Origin: Sinonovacula constricta
Lineage: Eukaryota; Mollusca; Bivalvia; Cardiida; Solecurtidae
NCBI GenBank assembly: GCA_007844125.1
Contig: CM017573.1
Coordinates: 11,954,042 to 12,018,041 of the forward strand
DNA: 64,000 bases
Direction: 5' to 3'
The notes under the pieces: generated by a model
What the model saw: the letters and a program-made list of their open reading frames with translations, nothing else
What the model was told of the DNA's origin: nothing
The model's database searches: none
Shown: positions 37,601-46,400 of the stretch, piece after piece
How the letters are laid out: each line of letters begins with the position of its first letter
Position numbering within the stretch: position 1 is the first letter of the stretch
Program-made: the position numbers and the translations under genes

Positions 37601-38855
37601 TTCAAAATATTGAATTGCATAGTTATCAGAAAGGTGCATATTTTTTTTCAATCTATAGATACAACATTGTGAGGATTATCATCTGCTTTCTGGTAAAAGC
37701 AGCAGCACACTGTTTTGAAAAGCCTTAATACTGATATGTTCAATCTTTTACGTTAATGTTTTTATTACAACATACAACTTTTGTATTTTCTTTGAAAACA
37801 CATTAAACGGGTGTTTAAATAACATATGATTGATATATTAACTGCAATTAGGCATTGTCTGCAAACTATTAATGACTAGTGTCGCAAGTGGACAACGTAT
37901 TTTCAAATAAGCACTTTACAATCATTGATAAGAACACATACTCGTTAATGTTTTATTAATTACGAACCCAAAATCTGTAGCAATTTATTCATGTTTTTAC
38001 ATGAACGATTACACATTTCTTGTTCGTTTACGAAAAATAACGCGAACTACTTTCTTGTATCTTAATAAAATAGTAATGGTTTGAAAGTAATGTGTGACTT
38101 CGGTCAACACTTCCCTTCTCATTTGATCTGTTCGAAGATGTCTACACAGGAATATGTTCAAACCTGTCTGTGGACATTTTATGAACATGTTGTTTTTTAA
38201 TATATGTTACTAATTTGTTATAGAAAGACGTAATACATAATAATATGCTTATCTGGCAAAGTAGCTGCTGGTGATTTAAAGTTACCTTTAACTTCTCTGC
38301 TAGTTGCGTCTCGTTGCCATTTGTACTGCCTTCGACAGAAGTCGCACTGCTGCCACATGCTGACGTTGGAGACTCTGTAACAAACACTGGCCTATAGACA
38401 CAGACATTCGACCACAAAATAGGTATACCTACTATGGATTATGGCAAAAAGATCTTTTTCTATTTTTATAGATCTGTGCATCTCGCTTACAACTAACAAT
38501 GATTATAGGACAACTTGTATTATTTCGATCCCACGCGTTGCGAATCTGATGAGTTAAAATAAGAAGCATGTAAAGATTGGTTAATGTATGGCAGATGCAC
38601 CAAAATTAGAAATTTAACATTGTGTATGATGTTTGACACTTATTTTAGGTCTGCCCTAGAGCAATGTCTTGGCAAGAGTCATCACTTTAGAAGGGTGCAC
38701 TTGATCACACCAACATACGCGTGCCTTCATTTTTGTGAAGTTTCTGGAAGCATAATCATGAACTTTTACTTATTCATACCTGAGCTTGCACCGACTTCAA
38801 GTTTTGCTTTCTTTGGTAAGGGTTCATCTGTGTCAGCCTCGGCTCGAGAAGATAC
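23108..38855 (-). CDS. ROCO-family GTPase with C-terminal CARD (partial, 11 exons)
   Basis: The join of 38855-38780, 38374-38286, 36518-36308, 36127-36015, 35129-34872, 34513-34393, 32953-32793, 26747-26647, 25991-25421, 24212-24085 and 23275-23108 has canonical GT-AG introns, and every junction keeps phase except the one after 34393. The predicted order is linker, Roc GTPase (DFAGQ, THADK), COR and a CARD-like death fold. In ROCO proteins Roc binds GTP, COR dimerises, and a CARD recruits signalling partners; a role in innate immune or cell-death signalling is inference. The exons sum to 1,997 nt, one short of a multiple of three, as expected from a missing T near 34396. The start codon, P-loop and any LRRs lie further upstream and were not found. 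A 5.2-kb LINE sits in the seventh intron seen. Confidence 0.85.
24085..24212 (-). CDS. ROCO-CARD exon (first half of CARD)
   Basis: The acceptor TTTTCCAG lies at 24213-24220 and the donor GTAAGT at 24079-24084. The first two bases complete the Tyr codon begun by the T that ends the COR exon, then 42 codons run to IAIQDIR. The pattern L..DM..NELLDIFAEKEFLSP fits CARD helices 1-3. A TA microsatellite and the second 90-bp repeat lie just upstream in the intron and by chance keep the frame open. Confidence 0.75.
24232..24265 (+). repeat. (TA)n microsatellite
   Basis: About 16 TA units in the intron, between the CARD exon acceptor and the 90-bp repeat. Confidence 0.95.
24264..24353 (+). repeat. 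90-bp identical direct repeat, copy 2
   Basis: Intronic partner of 22986-23075. Identity ends abruptly on both sides, at a TA repeat on the left and at ATATAACATATATAC on the right. Confidence 0.9.
24380..25415. other. Intron with simple repeats
   Basis: Intron between the COR exon and the first CARD exon. It holds a TC-rich stretch (24658-24750) and a TA array (25080-25174). No other feature seen. Confidence 0.6.
25080..25174 (+). repeat. (TA)n microsatellite
   Basis: About 47 uninterrupted TA units within the intron of the ROCO-CARD gene. Confidence 0.97.
25421..25991 (-). CDS. ROCO-CARD exon: COR domain, C-terminal half
   Basis: The longest exon (571 nt; acceptor CTTTTTCAG, donor GTGAGT at 25415-25420). 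It opens TEHYFVPCFISST, the (Y)(F/L)VPCxL segment that joins the two halves of COR domains, and continues FFPVVLFNKLIASCIKEYP, the F.P..LF.+L...C...P helix typical of COR. Further on are beta-rich stretches (VVGVHVFTVLYV, VKVWVTT) and a cysteine-rich stretch (EKLCCKDVDVCICCPNAD). The exon ends one base into a codon completed by the first CARD exon. Confidence 0.85.
26000..26640. other. Intron, nothing further seen
   Basis: Intron between the COR exons. The 69-codon minus frame at 26302-26511 is inside this intron and has no domain. Confidence 0.6.
26647..26747 (-). CDS. ROCO-CARD exon: COR domain, middle
   Basis: The acceptor is TTATCAG and the donor GTAAGA (26641-26646). Two bases complete a split Asp codon, then AVWSQSEFIKYKDVLLMIM and ERLSLIAKAKDDDP. 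The W..SEF..Y...LL.+ME+..L pattern is the helix before the (Y)(F/L)VPCxL segment in COR domains. Phase matches both neighbours. Confidence 0.85.
26907..26950 (-). pseudogene. Partial duplicate of the 26.65-kb exon
   Basis: Part of a tandem duplication about 203 bp long: 26711-26905 resembles 26910-27095. The copy keeps the acceptor (ATTATCAG) and the start AVWGQSEFIKYK, then leaves homology and loses the donor. If spliced in, it would read LSAIFYPCLIIT and stop. It is a broken exon copy; use as a truncating alternative exon is possible but unsupported. Confidence 0.75.
27218..27347 (+). repeat. (ACT)n microsatellite, left of the LINE
   Basis: About 42 CTA/ACT triplets with a few TTA, CCA and TGC variants. 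It ends exactly where the unique 5' part of the LINE begins. The poly-Ser and poly-Val frames on the minus strand are artefacts. Confidence 0.95.
27634..28947 (+). CDS. Retrotransposon ORF1 protein, L1-like, with 2A-like motif
   Basis: An intact 437-residue frame. Residues 40-56 hold a hydrophobic stretch and then GIESNPGT (27778-27801), very close to the ribosome-skipping 2A signature DxExNPGP, but with Gly for Asp and Thr for the final Pro. A Gly/Arg/Ser/Asn-rich segment follows (59-85), then a disordered region, a coiled coil (about 165-232), an RRM-like part starting RRNNLRFNGI (about 234) with IDRAHRV, and a C-terminal domain (about 325-385: RVKHHRKILGERMMRER). A basic RGPRGD tail ends it. 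L1-type ORF1 proteins trimerise and coat element RNA. ATG at 27634 is the first in frame and sits in ACCATGG, a good initiation context. Confidence 0.88.
   Translation: MGISTAQWRVKIGAFSQPVKTKTHIKTLKTKYVSLAIKITLFYMLVVQGIESNPGTVTGSGRGRNRGGSGNSSNSTRRTTVSRREMISQTDESACIPPLTESSPTTGNQYNEQPSVSAWLNQGNTQSQNAETYPRHLNPQEPSASISITHTSMDQSNESDMFSFLRSMRSDLINQNDRVSLDINNMNSKIDSVLLTVNELNSDYQQLKQENVSLQNELSKMKIKLDQYENNSRRNNLRFNGISGRINEQWSVTEEKLRNFLRTTLNLGEQADLIDIDRAHRVKSNNASSCTIIARFVRFKDCQIVLDKANSILRSDRNSQFSVNQDFSDRVKHHRKILGERMMRERNNGHYASIRYDKLIVSDSIYKYDDQTGQIVYIGKRTGPRGPRGDTERGRGKAGIDESQRSARGQCENRRCSDQPISRTTDQPDITDECSDI
28948..32379 (+). pseudogene. Retrotransposon EN/RT ORF2, interrupted
   Basis: The frame continues directly from ORF1 after its TAG and enters the endonuclease at LSFNVLSWNICGLS (about 28987). 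Endonuclease motifs GDLNSR (29460), SVVDYMIAS (about 29713) and SDHF (29790-29801) are present. RT motifs include GNYRGISI, YVDFTKAFDKINH (from 30899), GTRQGDKTS (about 31072) and FADD (31208-31219), so the catalytic residues are kept. The C terminus has CTYC...EYHAFFIC, a zinc-knuckle-like CxxC...HxxxxC. Breaks: frameshift near 29090, TAA at 29307-29309, +1 in an A run at about 30215, +1 in a T7 run near 30592, and a frameshift near 31765. The final stop follows 32376. Confidence 0.85.
32568..32573 (+). promoter_or_regulatory. AATAAA signal of the LINE
   Basis: A canonical polyadenylation hexamer just before the (ATAC)n tail. It is preceded by GGGCCGGAGGCC (32544-32555), a small self-complementary motif of the 3' end that may help the RT recognise its RNA. 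Confidence 0.5.
32598..32655 (+). repeat. ACT-rich tract, right of the LINE
   Basis: Imperfect ACT/ATT/ACA triplets begin immediately after the (ATAC)n tail and mirror the ACT array on the left side of the element. Confidence 0.75.
32793..32953 (-). CDS. ROCO-CARD exon: COR domain, start
   Basis: The acceptor is TTTTAG and the donor GTAAAT (32787-32792). After one base finishing a codon it reads EEKLNNFILLDPQWVIDALK and on to WKHLKATGKLTMDII. The LDPQW(L/V)(I)DA(F/L)K motif is a hallmark of COR domains, followed by the usual G.L....+..W. The exon ends on the first base of a split Asp codon. Confidence 0.9.
33000..34385. other. Intron; contains a 58-bp tandem duplication
   Basis: Intron between two COR-region exons. 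Apart from the duplication at 33482-33595 no feature was seen. Confidence 0.5.
33482..33595 (+). repeat. 58-bp tandem duplication
   Basis: Two nearly identical copies (GGGCAGAACACTCAATACAC starting at 33495 and 33553) differ by about two bases. The duplication is recent and intronic. Confidence 0.9.
34393..34513 (-). CDS. ROCO-CARD exon with apparent 1-nt deletion
   Basis: The acceptor is ATGTTAG and the donor GTAAAA. It enters in phase 0 as ILTLEEVKNVNRSLEIPLEE and continues LDLFLRMHHEQGNLLF, the well-known (F)L+.(H)HE.G.LL.F segment before LDPQW in ROCO proteins. At the 3' end the sequence has six T (34396-34401 on the plus strand as A). Seven would give LLFF then S, joining in frame with EEKLNN in the next exon. 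As given, splicing shifts frame and stops four codons later. Confidence 0.85.
34609..34785 (+). repeat. (AAT)n and (TAG)n microsatellites
   Basis: About 30 AAT triplets (34609-34702), a short A-rich link, then TAG/AAG triplets (34720-34780). Intronic. Confidence 0.95.
34872..35129 (-). CDS. ROCO-CARD exon: end of Roc and linker to COR
   Basis: 258 nt, phase 0 at both ends (acceptor TTCTAG, donor GTAGGT). It encodes 86 residues starting AIKEAFIKNHFQKIRDIFDD and ending with YWEEEYPNRWLPFEKELFNK. The P.+W..(F/L)E pattern just before the COR domain is typical of ROCO proteins. Confidence 0.85.
35135..36005. other. Intron, nothing further seen
   Basis: It includes A-rich runs (35477-35505). The plus-strand frame at 35679-35894 is antisense intronic sequence without a domain. 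Confidence 0.55.
36015..36127 (-). CDS. ROCO-CARD exon: Roc domain with G4 motif
   Basis: The acceptor is TTTAAAG and the donor GTAAGT (36009-36014). It reads VREFVDFWANSVHYF, then PPIILVATHADKMDQ. THADK (36038-36024) stands where NKxD/THxD of G4 contacts the guanine base. Phase matches both neighbours. Confidence 0.9.
36308..36518 (-). CDS. ROCO-CARD exon: Roc domain with G3 motif
   Basis: The acceptor is ATGACAG and the donor GTGAGT (36302-36307). Seventy codons plus one base contain ATVSFWDFAGQSIFYNTHQ and VFLALRTIFLLV. DFAGQ (36458-36444) is the switch II / G3 motif, with Phe where Ras-type proteins have Thr, a common Roc variant (DFAGQ, DFGGQ). Confidence 0.93.
36525..38280. other. Intron, nothing further seen
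   Basis: AT-rich intron of 1.77 kb. The plus-strand frame at 37435-37728 is antisense and shows no domain. Confidence 0.5.
38286..38374 (-). CDS. ROCO-CARD exon: Ser/Thr-rich insert in Roc
   Basis: The acceptor is TTGTTACAG and the donor GTAACT. It reads SPTSACGSSATSVEGSTNGN then ETQLAEKLK in phase with the G3 exon. Low-complexity Ser/Gly/Thr content suggests a flexible loop between G1/switch I and G3. Such inserts are common in large invertebrate ROCO proteins. Confidence 0.7.
38780..38855 (-). CDS. ROCO-CARD exon: charged linker, first exon seen
   Basis: The acceptor is TTCTGACAG and the donor GTATGA. It encodes VSSRAEADTDEPLPKKAKLE then VGASS and one base. PLPKKAKLE resembles a basic nuclear-localisation-like patch, but the role is unknown. 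Phase fits the next exon. Because it begins at an acceptor, at least one more exon lies upstream. Confidence 0.65.
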
Positions 38856-39009
38856 CTGTCAGAAAGCAACATCAGGTTTGGGATATTAGGAAATCTTTAG
38901 ATAAAGCGTAACTCTATAAATTGATTTTAATTGATTTTGGCATGTTCGTTTTCGTTAAACATGATAAAATTACAATAAAATACATAATTAAAGCTAGCTT
39001 TTAGTCTGT

Positions 39010-39245
39010 CGCAAAGTGATACAATCACACTTAAGTGAAGTCAAAGATACAGTCATGCTTAAGTGAAATCAATGATGCAGACATGCTGAATTGATGTCAA
39101 AGATACAGTCATGCTTAAGGCAAGTCAAAGATACAGTCATACTTAAGGTACGTCAAACATACAGTCATACTTAAGTGAAGTAAAATATACAGTCATGCAT
39201 GAGGGAAGACAAAGATGCAGTCATACGTAAGTGAAGTCAAGTCAA
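39010..39245 (+). repeat. 28-bp minisatellite, about 8 units
   Basis: The phrase ATACAGTCATGCTTAAG recurs at 39019, 39047, 39075, 39103, 39131, 39159, 39187 and 39215, exactly 28 bp apart, with substitutions but no indels. Confidence 0.92.
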
Positions 39246-39249
39246 GGGG

Positions 39250-39900
39250 TGTATAATATAAATGCTTAATGGATAATATGAAGCAATGTAAAAATTATAA
39301 TTGTTTTTATAATTGTTGTGTGAATTTATATATATACTGTATTATATGTTACCATTTTTAGTTTTACTTTTTACAATATGAACTACTGAGTTACTATTTA
39401 TTCTTTACCGTTTACCTGTTTTACCGAGAAATTATTAGTACCAAGTAACCGTTTAGGCAATATCTTGGTTAAAAAAAATGTAAAGGTGAATTTATAGTGT
39501 TTTTCTAAACAATAATCCAGATACTGTTTTTTTAGTTTAATCAATTGTTTTGATATAGTTTGCAAGAGTTTATTATAGCTACTTTCCTAGACCCTTCTTT
39601 TTGTAACAGGAAGTTTAATAGCATATGACATATTTGAATGATGACGACTTTAAAAAGTCCACATGTTTAAGTATCGATCGATTGATACAAAACTTTAACA
39701 TTCTAGGAAAGATGCTATATTTTTATAGCGTTCAAATATGAATATAATAACTAAAAATATCTTTTTCAGAATATCGTTTGTAATGCAAAAAATTTAGTCC
39801 TGCATACATAGTTTTTTTTTCTGACGATTATGTTCAAATTAGGAAATCGTGTTCTCTAGTTTTGATTCATAAAAATGATTGTATGTTCGTGCTTTCAAAA
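39250..39900. other. No gene seen
   Basis: AT-rich and stop-dense. No further ROCO exon or P-loop was recognised on the minus strand. Confidence 0.4.
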
Positions 39901-39904
39901 TAAA

Positions 39905-39972
39905 CAGAAAATTTGTTTATTGGGTTTATCGTCCCAGCAACAGTATTTCAGTTATCTGGAGACGGTATTAAG
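39905..39972 (-). mobile_element. SINE family 1, 3'-tail fragment
   Basis: In reverse complement this matches the last ~70 bp of the 12.3-kb SINE: CCGTCTCCAGA, ACTGAAATACTGTTG, TGGGACGATAAACCCAATAAA. The head and body are absent, as expected of a 5'-truncated insertion, or of another element sharing the same tail. Confidence 0.85.
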
Positions 39973-40030
39973 AGAAATACCGGTGATTTGAGCATATACA
40001 TTATTTGAACATTGATATGATGCTAGAATT

Positions 40031-40150
40031 ACAGTCCTGGTAACGTAACGAGCCATATCGTAAATGGTACATAGTACCGTAACGGAACGTAACGCTTATG
40101 ACAAGACCGTGGTATCGTAACGGAAAGTATAGTATGTTAACGTAACACAA
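40031..40150 (+). repeat. GTAACG/TACCGT-rich dispersed repeat, copy 1
   Basis: It starts ACAGTCCTGGTAACGTAACG and continues as permutations of GTAACG, TACCGTAACG and GTATCGTAACGG. The reverse complement of the 43660-43903 block begins in the same way. Confidence 0.65.
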
Positions 40151-40259
40151 GGAGAATTTTACTGTGCCTTCACAAAATTCTTTGATACAAAGATACATAT
40201 ATTGTGACATTTTTCTAATGACATCATCAGGCTCATACAAAAGTTCACTGGAAATTTAA

Positions 40260-43200
40260 ATGCATCAAAAATGCTTCACAAATACAAAAAGAAGTTTATG
40301 GCTCAAAACAGAAACTAAACTATTTATTACATTTCCGGTACATGCATTCTATCGATGAACAAATTAATATTGCACACATTTGAACTTATTGCTTGAATGA
40401 CAATATGCGTAGATTGAATATGAATGGACGTTTAGGAAAATATTCGTGAAAACTAGGATTCTGGTTATTTGCCCACGCTTTAATGGAAAATAAAGAGCAG
40501 AAAGACGTAAAACTAGCTATAAAACAATCTAGCTCTATGTCAGGTTATGGAAAAAGAGGTTTGTCTCAAATATGGGATTCAAATGATACGGCTCATATAC
40601 AAAGAATATTGTTAATAAATAATTGGACCGTGTAGACTCATCTCTGATATTCCGACAAGTTAGTTAATTGTAAAGCTAGCTGACCTATGTCATCGCTGGG
40701 CACAAGCAACACTGATATAGTCTCTTCGCCAATTATTTTAAACGCGTAAATTTTAATCACATTTATGCGAATTTAAATAAACTTGAAGGCAATTAAGTGC
40801 TCGACGGAAATTCAATAAACATACGTTCACAAGTGTAGCAAACAAATTAATATTCCACTATTCTTCTGCTAGTAATGTGAACAAACGTTTAAGGTCTGAA
40901 TGGATTTGTCAAAACAATGTGTTAGTATCATAAGTAACAGTAAACATATGACATCATGCCCTCTTTCCGTACATTTTCCCGCCTTGCCAATCACGTGCAA
41001 TTGGACACTTTTATGACACCACTAATCTTAAAGGAAGTAGGATTTTTAGCAGTTCGTTATGTTGATTGGCTTCATCCTTAACGTGTTGACCGGAGGTGTT
41101 AATTGGTCTGTTCTTAAATCGATTGCCTCTCATAACGAAATGGTCCTTTGTAAGTCTTTTTAGGAGGATGAAGCCATTTACATACTCTCCTAAAATAATT
41201 AGCGCAAATCGGCATGGACCTTGACGCCAGTATGGATACTGAAAAGAATATCGTTGGGGTTACAATAGAAAAGGATATAATTTCTAATCATTGCAAAATC
41301 AAGCAAGTCAGCATACATATATAGTCTTTACAGTCTCCTGTCTAAAAAACTCAATGCCTTTATAAAACTAGGGTGGATACCAAGCCATGGAGAAAGAGCT
41401 ATAATTAATAAAATGAATATAATAAATAACTCACAAATTCAGATATTCGGATATATTGGTAGGACTCTAAGTTCAATATTTACTGCCACGATATCGTTAG
41501 TTTAGAAAAGTTTATTTAATTAAAACTAGGATCAAGCTACTCTGGTAAAGAATGCAAGTTCACCAATAGAAACGGTCCTTACTGTGACATAGAGAAATAT
41601 TATAACCCCGTGCTGTTTTGGTTAAGGCAGCACACAAAAGCAAGAGATAAGCTACAAAGACCGATATTATTCACACGTGTATTTGCTATTTGTACCAGCG
41701 AAAAAAGACAGATTTACTAAAAATGCAACACTTTAATACCTAGAAGATATTACATACCTTAAATACATTTAATTCTTTATTGAAATAAATATTATATACG
41801 ATATACTAAACTAACTGAATTACCAACCTAAGCTTAACTACTTACACACTTTTCCCGTACCTTTTTCACTTTAAAACAACCTCGTAACTTGTGTGTAACT
41901 TAATATGTTATTTGTTCATAATCATCCGATTTCATGTTCACTTTTAGTTAAAAAAAAAGTGCCAGCTCTAATCAGGAGGAGAAAACATTTCAATGGTGAA
42001 AATTTTAAGAAATAATTTTTAAGAGGTGTAATGCCTTTAAACAAAGAGCAGTCATAATCTTCCGCCAAATTGGGGTCCAGCCAATCAGAGAATGGGTTTA
42101 CTAGGAATGTTTAGATTTTAAAGAGATTTCATCCCACCACGTGTCTTGTGGGTTTGGATACTTTAGTTATTGCTTGATTTGGATATGATATCGGTTGGAC
42201 ATTGTATTAATTCAGTTTATGTAGGTGTTATCCCATATTATTAATTAATTATTTAATGAAATGCATGTATTCTTAAAAAGATTAAGAGTGCGTATTATTA
42301 TTTCTGCTTTGTCAAGGGGGGGGGGGGGGCTTTATTTTCCTCACCTAGGTAGCTGGATCCGAGTCTGAGTCTAGTAATATTTAATCATAGGCTGTATTAT
42401 GTTCCAATCTCCAAATTCATATTAGAGATTTTGCTTAACATTTGTATTTTGGTATTTTAATTTATATATTTCTTTGATTAGTTCTTGTCTATTCTTTCCG
42501 TAAATTGTCTGAAATGCTTGTAAATAACTAAGAAAGCCGGGGTAAATATTTATTGTTGATCGGCAATTTTGTTCTGTTTGAACACATTTTATGGGTTATA
42601 ATTAACAGTTCGCATCTAAATGTAGAATGTCTAGTGTCTAGTTTTATTTCGGCCTTGTTTATTTATTCTGTTGATTTTCAATCATTATAACTCATGCTCC
42701 TATAGCATTTACCGTCGGTGTAGATGTGGATGTGAGTAGCGATATCTCAGTACTCAGTATTTGAGTTGAGTTGAGTTCAACAAAGGGAATAATCTAATCA
42801 ATTACGTCGATTGCGTCTTCTAAATTTGTTTTAATGTTAATGGATTTGATCCCTACATGGAACGGATTGAGTGGGGGTGTTAAGTGCTGTTAGTCCAATT
42901 GTGTCTCATAATAATATAATTATTATTTAATAGCTCTGTTTCTATCTTTTTAGTTTGTTAAGTTTTTTCTCGATTGACCCATATTCTACTACACCTTACC
43001 ATTTTTTTTTTAATTATGTTTGAAAAAGGGTTGAGTATGAGACAATGTTATGTTTCTGATGTTATTTATTTTCTAGCAGCTTGTCCATTTATGTAGGTTA
43101 TTCGGTACATGTACCTACAAATCACGCGAGCGATTATAAGCCTCCACACATATTGCCACTTTTATGACACAACGTTTTATTCAAATTAGCCGGACAGTGG

Positions 43201-43590
43201 TCATTTAGCTGTAGTGCACAACACCTGCATCCGGTCTGAAGACATGTCATACATGTATGAAGATCCCAGCACACATAATCTGACTGTGAAATTCCAATTC
43301 AGTAAAACGCAGATATGGATGCGGGGAATAAGGGTAGAAAATTGGAATATACGTGTATAGAAGAGTGGTGTAAGAATGTTAGTAAATTACAGATTTAAAT
43401 TATTTTGTCTTAACATGGTACATTTTTACACACGTGATCAATGTTTAAGCAGGGTATCATATTGGCTTCACTAACTTATCATTTGCCTACACATTTTACC
43501 ATTTAGACAGAAATAGCTGTATTGTCTCATTTGAAAGGTGTGAAAACATTACCACCTATATGCGCTGGAAGTGTGCCGATTGGGGCAGAA
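40260..43590. other. No gene assigned
   Basis: AT-rich. On the minus strand an open stretch (41238 down to about 41014) follows an acceptor-like CTTTTCAG, but shows no ROCO motif. A G run lies near 42317-42328. No other structure noticed. Confidence 0.4.
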
Positions 43591-43659
43591 CGATTTGGAC
43601 TAAATCGAGTTGGTACAATATAAATAGGCTGGTTGAACCTTTACTTTAACAACATGCCG

Positions 43660-43903
43660 CATTTGCCATGGTATTTCGTGTAAAGTGACGTAAACGGAAA
43701 GCGTACAGTATGTTGTATCGAAGCGTACACCGTATCGCATCGTAACGTGTAGATTTTCTATCGTAATGCATATCGTGTATGGTATCAAACCGTAACGTGT
43801 ATGGTATCGTGTAAAAAACGCTCATGGTATCGTACATCGAACGTAATCGTACCGTACGTACATCGTATCGTGTGACAACTGTTACGGTTCCAGAACTGTA
43901 TCT
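43660..43903 (-). repeat. GTAACG/TACCGT-rich dispersed repeat, copy 2
   Basis: Permutations of GTATCGTAACGTGTATGG end GTTACGGTTCCAGAACTGTA. The inverse of that end matches the start of copy 1 (ACAGTTCTGGAACCGTAAC against ACAGTCCTGGTAACGTAAC), so the two blocks are inverted copies of one element. Confidence 0.65.
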
Positions 43904-44144
43904 ACACTTCCCCATTCATTAGTGTTTGTCTTAGGTTCAATATTCAATTCTTTAAATAAGCTAGATAGCTCCCTACATCAGTAAACCACAATGTTAACAT
44001 AGTTACTTGAAACTTTGTATTTGTTATTATTATCATCACCTTCTTCGTATTTGACTTTTTTATATTTTTTTCTTTACTTTCTCCATCTTCATCATTCTTT
44101 TTGATCCTCTTATTCAATTTTAACAATGTTATTATTACAACAAC

Positions 44145-44312
44145 AGTAATAGTAGTAGTAGTAATAGTAGAAGTAGTAGTAGTAGTAGTAGTAATAGTAG
44201 TAGTAGTAGTAGAAGTAGTAGTTGTTGTTGTAAAAGTAGTAGTAGTTGTAGTAGCAGTGGTAGTGGTAGTAGCTGTTGTTGTTATTGCTGTAGTAGTGGT
44301 AGTAAAAGTACT
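44145..44312 (+). repeat. (GTA)n/(GTT)n microsatellite
   Basis: Imperfect array of GTA triplets with GTT, GAA and GTG variants; the poly-Val frame is an artefact. Confidence 0.93.
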
Positions 44313-44465
44313 TTTGGATTAACGTATTATTTTTATGTAAACTTAAATATATTTTTAAAGAACTGAAACAAAGAGTTCAAAAATAGCATGTTCAAGCTAA
44401 TGGTAAAACAACATAGGACGTTTCAACTCAATGCAATATTAATCTTTGGGGACTTGGTGTTGTTG

Positions 44466-44771
44466 TCATTCATTCTGACTTTTGAGAGGCGGACCCTTAC
44501 GTCGCATGTCTATATTGCTTGGAGACTGGAATTTGTATTCTGCTTGGAGATCGACTCGTCGACATAATTGCTCCTCGACTTTCGAACCTGTACGTGGTCT
44601 TGGTTTTTGTTTACATGTGGATAGATTTTCGGTATTGTTTTCACTTGCTTCTTCTGAGTTAAGCGATTTTTCTACTGCTTTCTTTGTTTGGTTGTAGCAC
44701 CAATTTTCATACCCGCTCCTCTGCTTGAGACTTTCTACCCGACTTCGCAGCATCCGTTTGAGGGCAAACAC
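44466..44771 (-). other. Unrecognised 101-codon open frame
   Basis: This minus-strand frame is rich in Lys, Glu, Arg and Ser, and its composition is less AT-driven than that of other gene-free frames here. No domain was recognised and the start codon is not supported by splice context. It might be a relic of a mobile element or an exon; chance is equally likely. Confidence 0.2.
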
Positions 44772-44779
44772 CTTCCTTC

Positions 44780-46400
44780 ACTGACTGCTGATTGACTGAC
44801 ATCGATGATTATTTTTGCCGTGCTTGAGGTTGAGGCTCTTAGTTATCTGACTTCCCTGCCTGGGACTACGGTGGAGCGCTTAATGAATTCGCTGCTTGTG
44901 CTTGAGTTGGAACCTGAACTTACTAGACTCGCTTCTCTAATTGTGCTCGAGGATAGATATTTCAATTGATTGACTTAATGCTGGACCTCTTTTTGAACTG
45001 ATCGGTGGCTTGTATTTCATGGCTTGCATCTTCATGGCCTGACTTCACTGAATATGTTTTTCGGTAAACCTATTTTTGACATAACCGCGATGTTTGAGTT
45101 TGGATCTGTTTCTGTACATGAGTCATTTGAATGAAGCTTATTTTAAATTGTTTTTATGAGAAAGCTGAGATCTATACCTTCGGTTTGATTAAAGTAGGAG
45201 TCTTTTAACAAAACAGCTCTTTATTGTAGTTTGTTAAGCCAAAGACATTCTTCTTGATTCAGGATAAACCTCCAATATGCACATGTACACACATGTTGCT
45301 TGTGTTGTGCATACATAATTCACATGTGCATCTCCAGAAGAGTGACATTTTTCAGCAGGGACATATACTTCATAGATTTTCTTCCCATTTGTGATCGGGT
45401 CCGGTCCAATGTGAAGTTATTTTCGTAAAAAATATAAAGTGTTAAACGAAGTCGTGATATCAATTTAATTGTGACTTTCAATTAGCAACATCTTATTATT
45501 AGTAACTATGCTTTATAGACGCACATGTATACCATCTTGTTTTGCCAAACAAGTGTCTCCTTTCTTTCAGGTAGATGGTTCCATTTGTTTATCGAACATT
45601 GTAATACTCATATTTCATAATGTGAAATTACATTTAAATAAAAATTACATGTCCATACATACGAAACAATTCCCACACAATCAAGCAATGTCCGGTTATA
45701 AAACAACATTTGATGAAAACCCAACATTTATAATGCACGCAATTTATGATTAATTCTTATGGTTTACGTTTTGTTTATGGATCTAAGACATGCATGTTAC
45801 AATGATGTACATAATATTTACACATTTACACAGTAAAACATTAAGGTATAAAGCAAGAAAATATGCATGTATACATTGAATTTATGTCACCCACATAATT
45901 TGCATTTTAAGAGCGTATTAATGCCACGCTTTGTGTCTCTATTCAGTGTTTTTCACATTTAAGGAGCTATAAGTCTAACGTTTTACAGGCATGTTGTGCA
46001 TATTACGTACATGGAATTGATTTGTCCGTACACATTGTGAACATTTAACAATCCTTATAGGATGAATTAAATAACACCATAGATAACATGCACGGAGAGA
46101 TTTTTTATGACCGTTACACATCACAAGCATCATTGGTGTGATCATGATACGCATATATGACAAAGTCGATGATCATAGCAACATGTGCCAAAACATGCAA
46201 AGGAATATGACGAAGGTATTCACAGGCAAACTAAATGTAAATGTAAGAATAAATATGTGATGAGTCATTTTAAAAAAAAAGCGATCCCACCTTGGGACGG
46301 TCAGTCGGCAATACGGACCGATACTTTACTTCTAGGAATATACCTGACATTAAACGATGGTTGGGTTATACCAATAATGATAAGGAAAATAACAGTCAGC
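44780..46400. other. No gene seen
   Basis: A mix of T/C-rich sequence (44800-45100) and AT-rich sequence up to the assembly gap. No motif. Confidence 0.4.

Noticed and set aside
41820..41880. Possible P-loop (minus strand, KGTGKV) completing the Roc domain
   Set aside because: The surrounding frame has stops on both sides, lacks the expected beta strand before the loop, and has no splice sites in phase.
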